From: Eustoma russellianum
Lineage: Eukaryota > Streptophyta > Magnoliopsida > Gentianales > Gentianaceae
Direction: 5' to 3'
Assembly: GCA_036186865.1 (NCBI GenBank)
Contig: AP025066.1
Coordinates: 12,947,360-13,011,359, forward strand
DNA length: 64,000 bases
Shown here: positions 1 through 10,542 of the stretch, one piece after another
Position numbering within the stretch: the first letter of the stretch is position 1
Layout: every line of letters begins with the position of its first letter
Position numbers and translations under genes: made by a program
Notes under the pieces: model-generated
Database searches by the model: none
What the model saw: the letters and a program-made list of their open reading frames with translations, nothing else
What the model was told of the DNA's origin: nothing

Positions 1-833
1 TCTTTGAAATAGGGAATTCACTTAAGGAGCTTGACATGCAACTTACCTAGATGGATCTTGAAGCTTAAAGATGATAATGATGTTGAATCCCCTAGCTTTT
101 TCAACTGTGTGCTAAGATAAGGATGGAAGAGTTTCTAAGTGATCTTGAATGATCTTGCTTAGTGAGTTCTTGAGGGTGTTGAAGCTTGGAGATGGATGGA
201 GAAGCTTCTAGGTAATATAAAGAAGGCTTTAGGGTGTAGAAGAAAAAGGGGGCCGGTGCATGGGGGTAAGAGAGAGACAAGGTGGTGCATGAAAAGTAAG
301 AAAAGCACCTTGGTCTTGTAAAATGACTACCTTTTTGCCTCCCATGCTTGTAGTTCTTTATTATTTGTTTGTAATCTAATTTTAAATAGTGGGAACATCT
401 AGAAAGGTAGAGAGGGTTCTAGAAACCCTTTTGGGTTGGCCGAACTCTTGGAGGCTTTGGGAGGGCATTTTTTTTGTCCTTTCACCCTTTTATAATACAT
501 AATTATATAATTATACCATAACTTATAATGTCTAATTTCTTTTATATGTTTTTAGGCTTGCTTTTAAGAAGTCCATTTAAGTTAGTCTTCTTATAAAAGA
601 AAAAATATTCTAAGGTCCTTCAAGCCTTGTGGCCGAAATTCCAAGGTCTTGGAGGGGCAAAATGGTCACTTCACACACTTCATGACATCACTTGTATAAT
701 TATATGGTATCCACTTTAAGGCAATTTAAGTAAAGAAACAATAATGTAATTTAATAAAATGTGCTTGGAAGAACTAATATTTTATTACGCCACCTCATCA
801 TAGTTTCAAATACAGTACAGTCAGGGTACAACA
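1..833 (-). repeat. Gy1 3' LTR (partial)
   Basis: Matches 8871-9533 and 30087-30262 nearly base for base, including the shared run around ggaggggcaaaatggtcact at 651-670. Its right boundary is gggtacaaca at 833, which is the TGTTGTACCC start of the LTR on the coding strand, directly next to the polypurine tract. The rest lies left of the window. No gene is seen in it. Confidence 0.9.
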
Positions 834-847
834 TCCTCCCCCCTTAA
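834..847 (-). other. Gy1 polypurine tract
   Basis: Coding strand reads TTAAGGGGGGAGGA immediately before the 3' LTR start TGTTGTACCC. This is the expected primer for plus-strand DNA synthesis. Confidence 0.85.
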
Positions 848-850
848 CAT

Positions 851-870
851 AAGTTTCGTCCTCGAAACTT
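851..870. other. Stem-loop between pol stop and polypurine tract (Gy1)
   Basis: aagtttcg-tcct-cgaaactt forms a perfect 8-bp stem with a 4-base loop. The same structure stands at the same place in Gy2 (13615-13634), Gy3 (41201-41220) and Gy4 (61643-61662), so it is a conserved element of the family and not a chance repeat. Confidence 0.75.
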
Positions 871-877
871 AAGAGAT

Positions 878-1597
878 CTAGCCAAAAAGATGGGGGTATC
901 TACTCTTCATGTCTTCTTCAGTTTCCCAAGTGGCTTCTTCTCCAGAATGGTGTTTCCACTGGACTTTCACCATAGGTATAGATCTCCTCCTCAACTTCTT
1001 CTCTTTATAATCAATGATCTTTAGTGGCTCCTCTATATAGGATGCATCTTCTTCAATCTTCAGCTGCCGATCCTCAAGAATGTGACTTGGATCATAAACA
1101 TACCGGCAAAGTTGGGAGACGTGGAACACATCATGCAACTGGGACAGTGATAGGGGTAACGCCAAGCGATATGCAACTTCACCAACTTTCTCTAGAATTT
1201 CATAGGGTCCAATAAATCTTGGGCTCAACTTCCCTTTTATGCCAAATCTCTTAATCCCCTTAGATGGAGAGACTTTTAAGAAAACTTTTTCCACTTCTTG
1301 AAACTCCAAGGGTCTCCGTCTGTCATCAGACCATATCTTACTTCTATCTTGTGCTGCCTTCAATCCTTGCCGAACAATCTTTACTTTTTCTCGAGTTTGC
1401 TCTACAAGGTCGGGTCCCGCATATATCTTGTCTCCAATTTCGTCCCAGTAGAGAGGGGACCGACATTTCCTCCTATACAAAGCTTCATAGGGTGCCATCC
1501 CGATAGATCTGTGGAAACTGTTATTGTAAGAGAACTCAACTAGCTTGAGAGACTTATCCCAGCTTCCTCCAAAATCAAGAATGCAAGCACGAAGCAT
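878..1597 (-). pseudogene. Gy1 integrase C-terminal half with chromodomain
   Basis: Open frame of 239 codons covering the end of the integrase core (YNNSFHRSIGMAPYEALY, RSPLYWDEIG), the GPY/F-type region (KGKLSPRFIGPYEILE, AYRLALP, LHDVFHVSQL) and a C-terminal chromodomain-like segment (MVKVQWKHH, EATWE, YPHLF) that ends at a TAG just upstream of the hairpin and polypurine tract. In chromoviruses this tail is thought to guide integration to modified histones. A frameshift near 1600 separates it from the catalytic core, so it is not translated with the rest. Family assignment is firm; chromatin targeting is family knowledge only. Confidence 0.85.
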
Positions 1598-2010
1598 GTC
1601 TTCAAGCGTTTGGATTTCCTTTCGGATTGATCATCAGTCTGAGGATGAAAAGCAGTACTCATCCTGATTTCAGTGCCCATTGCCCTTTGAAAGGCTGTCC
1701 AAAATCTAGAAGTAAAACAGGGGTCACGATCACAAAAAATACTTATGGGCACACCATGCAAGCAGACAATCTGGTCAATATACATAGAAGCTAACTTCTC
1801 CATAGATGCCTTAATCGACATGGCCATAAAGTGAGCAGACTTGGTCAAACGGTCCACAACGATCCATATAGCATCATTTCCATACTTAGTCATGGGTAGA
1901 CCGGTCACGAAATCCATGGTGACGTGGTCCCACTTCCATTCAGGAACTTTTAAAGGTTGTAGTAACCCGGCAGGCCTCTGGTGCTTAGCTTTTATCCTTT
2001 GGCAAACAAG
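1540..2010 (-). pseudogene. Gy1 integrase catalytic core
   Basis: The frame shows MDFVTGLP, the first catalytic Asp in VVDRLTKSAHF, the second in CDRDPCFTSRFW and the Glu-bearing block AFHPQTDDQSER. The usual DGQSER reads DDQSER here. Upstream in the same frame the zinc-finger Cys before LVCQ is replaced by a stop at about 2008-2010. Downstream the frame is lost around 1620, where the code shifts into the chromodomain frame. The DDE residues are present but the protein cannot be made whole. Confidence 0.8.
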
Positions 2011-2520
2011 TCATCGTTCAACGAATTCGGCTATTTGGTTCTTCATGTCGTGCCACCAGAACTTTTGCTTGAGATCCTGATACATCTTGTTAGCTCCAGG
2101 GTGAATAGATAAGCGTGAGTTATGAGCCTCCATCAAGACTTCATCCCTAATCTCCTTGTCCTCAGGTACACATAACCGTTCTCTATACCATAAACTGCCA
2201 TCACTATGAACTTCAAAATCATTCGATGGCTTATCCTTCATCTTCTCCTTGATCTTTCTCAAGGCTTCATCATTTCCTTGAGCCTCTTTGATCCTATCAA
2301 TCAGTGAAGGAACAAGAACCAATTTGGCGAGAACTTCATCCACAGACTCAACTTCTTCGAGGCCAAATTCTTCCATGTCTCGCTGAAGAGGTGGTTGACA
2401 TGGGTGGCTTGTCTTCCGACTCAATGCATCAGCAACTTTATTAGCTTTCCCAGTGTGGTATTGAATTGAGAGGTCATAATCTTTAATCAACTCCAGCCAT
2501 CTGCGTTGCCGCATATTCAA
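2011..2520 (-). pseudogene. Gy1 RNase H tail and integrase zinc-binding region
   Basis: Begins in the RNase H C-terminus (MRQRRWLELIKDYDLSIQYH, GKANKVADALSRK), then a charged linker, then the integrase N-terminal His-His part (HNSRLSIHPGANKMYQDLKQ, FWWHDMKNQIAEFVER). It shares a frame with 2584-3057; a single stop at 2584-2586 divides them. It ends at the stop that removes the first Cys of the HHCC finger. Confidence 0.8.
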
Positions 2521-2583
2521 TTCCTTCTGTGTAAAAAGATACTTTAGGCTTTTGTGATCCGTAAAGATCTCACATTTCTCATC

Positions 2584-3057
2584 CTACAAGTAATGCCTGC
2601 ATATCTTTAATGCGAAAACCACTGCGGCAAGCTCAAGATCATGAATGGGGTAGTTTTTCTCGAATGGCTTCAATTGTCGGGATGCATAGGCTATCACTCT
2701 ATCCTTCTGCATAAGAACACATCCAAGACCGTTCTTTGAGGCATCACTATACACAACATATTTTTCACCAGGAGTGGGCTGAGCCAAAATAGGGGCGAAT
2801 GTCAACTTTTCTTTTAACTCTGAGAAGCTCCTTTCACAATCAGCATTCCACTCAAACTTGGTTTTCTTTCGGGTCAATCTGGTGAGGGGAACAGCTATCT
2901 TCGAGAATCCTTCTACAAACTTTCGATAATATCCTGCCAGTCCAAGGAAACTTCTCACTTCGGTAACATTTGTTGGTCTGGGCCATTCTGTAATGGTTTC
3001 AATTTTCTTGGGATCCACAGAAATCCCATCTTCTGATATGACGTGGCCAAGAAACAA
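2584..3057 (-). pseudogene. Gy1 reverse transcriptase thumb/connection and RNase H
   Basis: Shows FLGHVISEDGISVDPKK, the connection helix (EVRSFLGLAGYYRKFVEGFS) and the RNase H start (VVYSDASKNGLGCVLMQ, with the first catalytic Asp; HDLELAAVVFALK, with the Glu). It would act in the cytoplasmic particle to copy and degrade element RNA. It is cut by a stop at 2584-2586 in the conserved YL(Y/G) stretch before the TDHKSLKYLF block. The frame overlaps 2999-3280 through a shift. Confidence 0.8.
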
Positions 3058-3280
3058 TACACTGCAGCCAGAACTCGCATTTGCTAAATTTTGCGTATAA
3101 GCGTCTTTCTCTTAAGATATTCAAAACCGTCATCAAATGGGTTGCATGGGTTTCTTCATCTGGTGAATAGATCATGATATCATCTATGAAGACCATTATG
3201 AACTTGTCTAACTGATCTTGAAAGACTCGATTCATGAGATCCATGAAAGCGGCAGGAGCGTTGGTTAAACCGAATGGCAT
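2999..3280 (-). pseudogene. Gy1 reverse transcriptase palm (FIDDI)
   Basis: Contains MPFGLTNAPAAFMDLMNRVF and the polymerase site MVFIDDIMIYS; the two Asp of the catalytic pair are intact. It follows a one-base loss at about 3283 (GAATTCTTG then TCATGCC where siblings keep one more G) and ends in a shift near 3060 before the FLGHV block. Confidence 0.8.
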
Positions 3281-3399
3281 GACAAGAATTCGTAGTGTCC
3301 ATATCGGGTTCTGAAGGCAGTCTTAGGGACGTCTTCAGCCTTAATCTTTAATTGGAAATATTCAGATCGCAGGTCTATCTTACTAAAAACTCGAGATCC

Positions 3400-3473
3400 C
3401 TGCATTAAGATTCTTTAGATAGGGTTTTGGAAAATTTAAACCTTAATTGAACTAAAACTTGTTAGTTACATAC
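3400..3473 (-). other. Putative spliceosomal intron in Gy1 reverse transcriptase (74 bp)
   Basis: On the coding strand the exon codons CTC AGG are followed by GTATGTAACTAAC and, 74 bases later, by AATGCAG and the exon codons GGA TCT CGA GTT (G-S-R-V). Removing the segment joins DQLR to GSRVFSKIDLRS exactly as in Gy2, which is intronless at this codon (16164/16165). Donor, acceptor, AT-richness and size fit a small plant intron. Read through, it gives a stop at codon four (GTA TGT AAC TAA). Gy3 has an intron at the same codon. Confidence 0.75.
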
Positions 3474-4366
3474 CCTGAGTTGATCGAATAAGTCTCGATC
3501 CAGGGCAATGGATACTTGTTCTTTATGGTGATTTTGTTAAGTTCCCGATAATCGATGCATAAGAGCATGCTTCCATCTTTCTTCTTTACGAATAGCACAG
3601 GGGCACCCCAAGGTGAAACGCTGGGGCGAATGAGCTTCTTCTCTAACAGTTCGTGCAACTGCTCCTTTAGATCTTTCAGTTCCGCAGGTGCCATCTGATA
3701 TGGTGCTTTCAATATGGATTCTGCTCCTGAAACAAGGTTTATTTCGAAGGCAATTTCGCGGTCGGGAGGCAACCCGGGTAATCCATCTGGAAAAACATCA
3801 GGGTATTCATTAACAACCGGAACTTGAGCAAGGGTGGAGCTGACTTGCTCAGCACTTAGGACATTGACGAAGAATCCTTCATGGCCTTTCTTCAATGCTC
3901 GGCTGGCACGAGCCGCATGAACATAAACCTTCTTGGAGGGTTTCTTCAACTTGGCTCCTCCTTGGAATGATACTTCATCTCGAGCTAGGTCCTTGATTAT
4001 GACTTGCCTACTCCGGCAATCAATGTGGGCATGGTTCTTCGAGAGCCAATCCATTCCAAGAATCACATCAAAATCACTCACAGATATGGGGATTAAATTG
4101 GCTTCAAACCACTGATCATTGAACTCAAGCACACAATTTCTGAAGATATGATGAGAGATAAGAACCTGATCGCCGGCTGCTTGTACTCTATAGGGTGATT
4201 CTAATCGGACTGGGTTATGATCGATATTCTTAGTAAACTTTCTGGAGATAAAGGAGTGGCTGGCGCCACTATCGAACAATACATTCACAGGTATGCTACA
4301 TACTAAGATAGTTCCAGTCACTACATCTGCCATCTCCTCAACATTTGCATCTGTCATGACGTGCAC
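3452..4366 (-). pseudogene. Gy1 protease and reverse transcriptase N-terminus
   Basis: The frame of 304 codons holds the aspartic protease (VLFDSGASHSFIS near its start, VILGMDWLSKNHAHIDC near residue 100), the linker (EYPDVFPDGLPGLPPDREI) and the RT fingers (RPSVSPWGAPVLFVKKKDGS, CIDYRELNKITIKNKYPLP). At the Gag-protease junction (about 4314/4315) the frame runs straight through DVVTGTILV, so this copy lacks the intron found there in Gy2 and Gy3. One base is lost just before the RT intron (GAGAC for GATGAC in siblings), sending the frame off after KYPLPWIE. Confidence 0.85.
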
Positions 4367-5548
4367 CCTTACATTTGCACGTGGTCGTTGGTTCTTTGGC
4401 TGTTGCTGCAGTTGCTGAGCTCCTCTGTCTGGGCAATCTCTAATCAGGTGGCCATCCTTGCTTCATCCAAAACATTGTCCAGTCTTCCATCGACACTCAC
4501 CCATATGTCTCTTCTGGCACTAAGGGCACACTGGTATAGCTGGCTGCTGGGGTGGAGCTTGATTCTTTTGCTGATTAGCTTGAGGCTGCTGGTGGTGCTG
4601 ATTCTGACCTTGTGATCTCCTTTGACGAACGGATCCTCTGAAGTTCTTCTTGGCTACCTTCCTGAATTTCGCATTTCCAGTCACTTGCCTTTCTCTTTTC
4701 TGTCCCACATCGTCTTGGCGGATAATATCTCTTTCGATTCTATAGCAGGCAACCAACAGGGCTCCAACATTTGCAGGGTTTGCATTCACCAACCATGTTC
4801 TGATCCTCGGGTTCAGCCCTCTTTCAAATTTTAGCATCTTCGTCTCTTCATCATTCATAGTGGTCGGCTGAAATCCTCCCAATGCAATGAACTTATTAGC
4901 ATATTCCGCTACGGTCATACCGGGATGTTGCTTTAGTGATTCAAACTCATGCCTCTTTTGCAACTTCACTGACAGAGGAATGTAGAACTTATGGAATTCT
5001 TGCAGGAATCTTTCCCAGGCAATTGGTCTTGGAAAAGGGTGCAGGTTAGTCTTCCACCATTGATTCGCCTCACTTAGCAAGAAGGGCGTTATGGCTTGAG
5101 CTTTCATCTCATCAGGGGCTTGGATTAGCTCGAAACAATTCTCGACCTCATCTAACCACTTCTCAGCTATGTCCGGATCTGGCTTCCCCTCGAATGGCGG
5201 TACATTAGCCCTCTTCAACTTCACAAAATAATATTGAGCATCTCTCACTGGCTCACGTGGGTGGGGCAGAGCATTCTGATGGATTAGGCCTTGACCTATC
5301 TGTGTGACCACCTAGCAAAAGGCCTGAAAGGCGTTAACATCAGGAATCACCGGAGGAATAGGTGCCTGTGGTGGTGGATTATTCTGAGCAGGAGGATGTT
5401 GGTTCTGTGGTGGTGGCCGCGGAACTTGAGCCGGTGGAGGAGGAGGAACAGGGTCTTGTGGCTGAGGAGGAACTGGCTCCTGTGCATCTGGTCGAGCCCT
5501 AGGAGGTCTACCATGAGGTCGCACCATCTCTTCACTTCGGAGTGTCAA
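4367..5548 (-). pseudogene. Gy1 Gag (capsid and zinc knuckle)
   Basis: Gag packages element RNA into particles. The frame starts at MTLRSEEMVRPHGRPP (the family start is probably the second Met), has a Pro/Gln-rich N-terminus, then the retrotransposon capsid domain (KRANVPPFEGKPDPDIAEKW, ANQWW, FYIPLSVKLQKRHEFESL, MTVAEYANKFIALGGF, GLNPRIRTWL, CYRIERDI), a Gln-rich linker and a zinc knuckle ending GHLIRDCP. All parts lie in the same frame as the protease, so Gag-Pol was one polyprotein here. Three nonsense changes break it: TAG at 5312-5314, TGA at 4520-4522, and a TGA replacing a knuckle Cys near 4450. Confidence 0.85.
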
Positions 5549-5821
5549 AATTTATATAATTGTTGGGATAAAACCAGATTATTCTGGCTCAAGATCATAA
5601 TTCTATAAAATTTTAAATAAAGGAGAGAAAAGACACATTTTACGATAAAGATCTGGATTCTATAAGTCAGGATTAATTATTGAATTAAATCCTAAACCCG
5701 GTCTATGTTGTCCTAGTCTAAGGCCATCACTCATCTAAGATCATGACTTAGGTCTAAGATCAAACTTAGATTTCTAAGATCATAACTTAGTTCTACGTTC
5801 TACCCGAAATCTAGAGCCTGG

Positions 5822-5833
5822 GCTCTGATATCA
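5822..5833 (-). other. Gy1 primer binding site (tRNA-iMet type)
   Basis: Coding strand reads TGATATCAGAGC two bases after the 5' LTR. The plant initiator-Met site is TGGTATCAGAGC, so there is one G-to-A mismatch in the part that pairs with the tRNA CCA tail. Confidence 0.8.
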
Positions 5834-6542
5834 CCTGTAGCGTCTCGCATCGGACCTTGTCCGAATGCGGTGCATCTGCCGTACTTCACTACGAAGAGTA
5901 CAAAGCATCATGCATAGTATGCGAAAATCCATAACTTAGGTCATGGACTCCCATGTTAACATTTAACATGGTAGCAAAATTTAGGCAGAATTAAAACTTT
6001 GAAATAAACATGCATGCCGAAATACTAAGTCCCAAAACAATAGTCCAACATAACGCGGTAAAAACAAAATCCCAAAAGTCCAAACATAGTCCATAATACA
6101 AATATCAGATCATCACAAAAGTCCTTAAGCATCTTCTTCCTTCAGCTCCTTGTCTACGGGTACGACACTCTCGGTTCATCATCAATCCACTCAACATTGG
6201 CATTCTCTGGCTCTGGGGAAAAATAAAGGTATGAGTGATAAAAATCACCCAGCAAGTATACGATAAACTATCATGAAATAAATAAAGAATCATAACATGA
6301 ATGGAAAAACCTCAAGAACCTCAAACGTTAATTCATACCTGGCCTTTAATATTTCATCCGCTGAAGGTATAACCTAATCATAACTTAAGTAATACAAATT
6401 TTTACATTATCATACCCATTCTTAACTTAAACGTCCTAACATGCAATGTGCACATGGAATATGCAAGATGCAATGTATGATGTCATGTCGTGGCAAAATC
6501 GTCATTTGGTCCCATAAAGCAAGCATAAAAGAAAACAGAGTG

Positions 6543-6760
6543 TCAGATCAATTAACCCCGGATCTGAGCAAGTCCAGGACATGTCATCAGACCAATTAAC
6601 TCTGGGTCTGGGACGGGTCCAGAACGTTTCATCAGGCCGATTAACCCCGGGCCTGGGCCGGGTCCAGAACATATCATTGTACCAATTAACCCTGGGTCCG
6701 GAACGGGTCCAGAACTTATCATGTCATCAGACCTATTAACCCTGGGTCTGGATCGGGTTA
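6543..6760. repeat. Tandem array of about 45-bp hairpin units in Gy1 LTR
   Basis: About five units share the core (C)AGAYC-NATTAACCCYGG-RTCTG followed by a GGGTCCAGAAC-like tail. The arms differ between units but stay complementary: CAGATC/GATCTG, CAGACC/GGTCTG and CAGGCC/GGCCTG. Confidence 0.75.
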
Positions 6761-9528
6761 TGAGCATGCTTAGCTGGCAAGGAAGTCATAGAGCATTCTT
6801 TTGAAAATCATGGGACCATAAATAACTTTCGTGCATAAGGAACTTGCTTACTTGAAAAGAACTTACTTGCATACAGAAAAACTTAGAAAATCATATTCAT
6901 GATGCACATGATCATGCGTGATACATGGGATGAAATGCAATGCAATTCATGGCATGAATCATCTTAAAAATTACTTAGGACATGACATAGGCATAATCCC
7001 ATGAGCTGAAAATTTTTCCCGAATTTACGTTCGGTTCATGCAGCCTCCAATATAACAAATCAGGCCTATTTTCATAATCTCTTTCCTTACACATGCATAA
7101 TGGGGTCCTATCTACATGCCATAAAATTTTCGTAACGTTTCAAGATGAGTAAACCCTTAAATAATTAAGTCACTAAAAAGTGTGCTGCTGAATCAAGCAG
7201 TATAGTACCCATTTTTCCTTAATTTCCAAGACCATAAAATCTTAATTAATTTGGGCCAACACCTGGAAAACACAAAAAACACATCAAGGAGTAATATGCA
7301 TGTGCCCAAACAGTTCATGCATGTCCAAATCCACAAGACTAAGGCCTCCCAACTTATTCCATAATTCTGTCCTGTTTTCCTGTTTTGTGACGCCAAATTC
7401 GATTCAGTAGTTACCCCTCAAAAAAATAATTCTAAGTTGATTAATTTACATTGACATACTCATCTATGTCCTAAGTAATTACCATAAAAATTCCAGAGTA
7501 ATCCAATAACGTTAGAAGGATCATTTAATTATTTTCTCAAAATTGGTTACATGCTGATTCTGGAGTGATCAGTTTTACTAAAAATTTCATTGTGGCAAAA
7601 ACATAAGTCCTTTTACCAAAATTCCAAATCGGAGACTTAATAATCATAAAAGGATAGCATCCTACCAAAAATCAGCTCATTTGCACGTTCCTAAGGTGTA
7701 TTTTCAGGTCACACAACACACCACTTAAAACTGTCCAGCTCCAGTAGTTTTGTCTTTTGCCACTTTTTCATGTCAAGTGTTTACCAAATAAACTTATTCC
7801 TATAAAATAATTTACTAGCCACTAAATACACCCTTTAAAATGAGCATTGCAAGATTTCATAACATTCATTAAGCCACTTATGAATTATTTCGAAAACAGT
7901 TTCACAATTTGCACATAGCACAAATCATCCTTTCACCCTTTGCACTTAACAAGGCTTACCTTTGGCATAACTACTTCAATATCACAAATCCTCCAGGAAC
8001 AGCCCGTTTTCTTGCACATATAAGTGCTCATGTCACATTGCAAATTAAGTACAAATGCTCCCATGTAGTAAATCATTCAAGCATGCAAATTTCATACATC
8101 TTTGGCTCACAAAATATGTTCTTCCATAGGTTCAATGTTCATCCCTACCAATCCCCCTTAGCCGTGCTCTTGCATGATGAGAAAGACACATCCTACCATT
8201 ATTATCTTGGCATGCACCACATTGATATGCTAATTCATTCAATCATGCCAAAACAACTTTGTAAAATTACATATAGCACAAACGCCATCTTCATGCTTCT
8301 CATGCTTCACACAAAATCTATTTTTGCCAAGAATCAATTTGCTAATCCATGCACCATCCTAAAACAGCCCTCATATCATATTGCATGTAGGCAAAGAACT
8401 CATCTTTGAAAGAATTATTCACATGCAAGTCACTTTTCTTAAAGAACCATTAAGTTATCATGCTTTGCGCATAGTATCTTCAACTAAAATTCATATCTTA
8501 AAAATAGCTAGTCGTTCAAGTCATTAAATCCTTAAATAAATCATAAAAGTCTAGAGTATACTTTCCTCTTCAAGCTAGAACCTTCCTTTAGCTTGGATGT
8601 TGGATGAAATGGATTGAAGTTCATCCACTACTTCCATGTAGCATACGGTTTTGAGGGAGGAAAAAGGAGGAATATTAGCTACCATTTTAAATGAAGAATA
8701 GAGCTAAATTGATGCTAGATTTGCTTACCAAAATGAGGCTTGAATGGAGTTTGAAAGGAATTCAAACCACCAAGAAGCTAGCACCACTTATAAGCTTGAA
8801 AAGTTTGCACCTAGTAACCAAGGAGGTCACGAATTTGGGCAAGAAAAAGGAAACCATGTGAGCTTCATTCTTTGAAATAGGGAATTCATTTAAGGAGCTT
8901 GACATGCAACTTACCTAGATGGATCTTGAAACTTGAAGATGATAATGATGTTGAATCCCCTAGCTCTTTCAATCGTGTGCTAAGATAAGGATGGAAGAGT
9001 TTCAAAGTGTCCTTGAATGGTCTTGCTTAGTGAGTTCTTGATGGTGTTGAAGCTTGGAGATGGATGGAGAAGCTTCTAGGTAATATAAAGAAGGCTTTAG
9101 GGTGTAGAAGAAAAAGGGGGCCGTCGCATGGGGGTAAGAGGGAGACAATGTGGTGCATGAAAATTAAGAAAAGCACCTTGGTCTTGTAAAGTGACTACCT
9201 TTTTCCCTCCCATGCTTGTAGTTCTTTAATATTTGTTTGCAATATAATATTAAATAGTGGGAAAAGCTAGAAAGGTAGAGAGGGTTCTAGAAACCCTTTT
9301 GGGTTGGCCGAAATCTTAGAGGCTTTGGGAGGGCATTTTTTTTTGTCCTTTCACCCTTTCATAATACATAATTAGATAATTATACCATAACTTATAATGT
9401 CTAATTTATTGTATATGTTTTTAGGCTTGCTTTTAAGAAGTCCATTTAAGTTAGTCTTCTTATAAAAGGAAAAATATTCTAAGGTCCTTCAAGGCCTTGT
9501 GGCCGAAATTCCAAGGTCTTGGAGGGGC

Positions 9529-9533
9529 AAAAT
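9529..9533. repeat. Target-site duplication AAAAT, left copy (Gy2)
   Basis: AAAAT precedes the Gy2 LTR start and is repeated at 30087-30091. The uninterrupted Gy1 LTR copy at 651-670 has it once. Confidence 0.9.
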
Positions 9534-10286
9534 TATAGCGCCCCGCACCCCGGCCTAGCCGGATATGGTACGTCTGCCGTACTTCACTACGGAGAGTACC
9601 AGGCTTCAATCCATAACATGTCGTAGTCCATAACAAAATATGTGGACCTTCCAGCTTACACATCAACAGGTAAGCAAAACCGAGGCAGAATAAAAACTTT
9701 TAACATAAAAGAGTCTAAACATCCGTCGTAAGTCTTACAAACATGTTCGCAAAATGAGGAAATCTGAAAATCAATGTTCCCAACATAAGTTCATAAAAAG
9801 TCCATCAACATGACCATCATAACAAAATCCTTAAGCCGTCCTTACTTCGCTCTTCTACGGATAGGGAACCCTAGGCTCTTCCTCGATCCACTCGACCCTA
9901 TTTCCTGCGGGTTCTGGGAGGAAAATATAAGGGGTGAGTGACAACGTCACCAGCAAGTAAACCATAAATAATCATGAATTAAATGGAAAGTACACACAAG
10001 AACCAAAACCCCAAAATTTTGGTTTCACAACATACTTGACTTTCAATCCATTACCAGTAAGGAAATAAGATCATAACTTATAAAACTAGAAATCGCATTA
10101 AGATCATAGCTTAGGAGATATTAAATCATAACATCATAGCCTAAGTAACAGTACCTCAATCATCCGACTAGCTATGAAATGCAGTATGCATGAGTATGCA
10201 CATGTGATGCATCATGATAAAAAATGAGGATAAGTTCTTTCGTTCTTTCTTTCAAAACATCATCGTCAATAAAAACAAGAGAGGGT

Positions 10287-10542
10287 TCAGATCCATTATA
10301 TCTGGATCTGAGCCGGTCATGCTCATCCCTTTGAATCTATTATTTCCGAATCCAAAAACGGTCATATCATCAATCGTAGTCATCAGGTCTACTCTCTCTG
10401 GGCCTGTACAGTCATAATCGTCATAAGCAGGTCTATTCTTTCCGGTCCTGCACAGTCATAATCATCATAATCAGGTCTATTCTCTCCGGGCCTGAACGGT
10501 CATAATCATCAGATCAATTAACCCCGGATCTGGAGCGGGTTA
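10287..10542. repeat. Hairpin-unit array in Gy2 3' LTR
   Basis: Units such as CAGATC-cattatatctg-GATCTG and CAGGTC-tattctctccg-GGCCTG recur about every 45 bases, separated by GGTCATAATCATCA-like spacers. They are homologous in plan to the Gy1 and Gy4 arrays, but the spacer differs. Confidence 0.7.

Larger units (their letters stand above)
5836..9533 (-). repeat. Gy1 5' LTR, inner part
   Basis: Starts at TGTAGCG (coding-strand LTR end CGCTACA) beside the primer site and runs to the Gy2 insertion point; the other 171-176 bases are at 30087-30262. The part from 8871 matches the window start. It holds the hairpin array at 6543-6760. No supported gene lies in it; open frames such as 7909-8409 show no family features. 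Confidence 0.9.

Noticed and set aside
6543..6760. CRISPR-like look of evenly spaced repeats
   Set aside because: Units vary, spacers are conserved rather than unique, no cas genes, and the context is a plant LTR.
7909..8409. 166-codon plus-strand frame in the Gy1 LTR
   Set aside because: No recognisable domain, antisense to the element, composition like the surrounding LTR.
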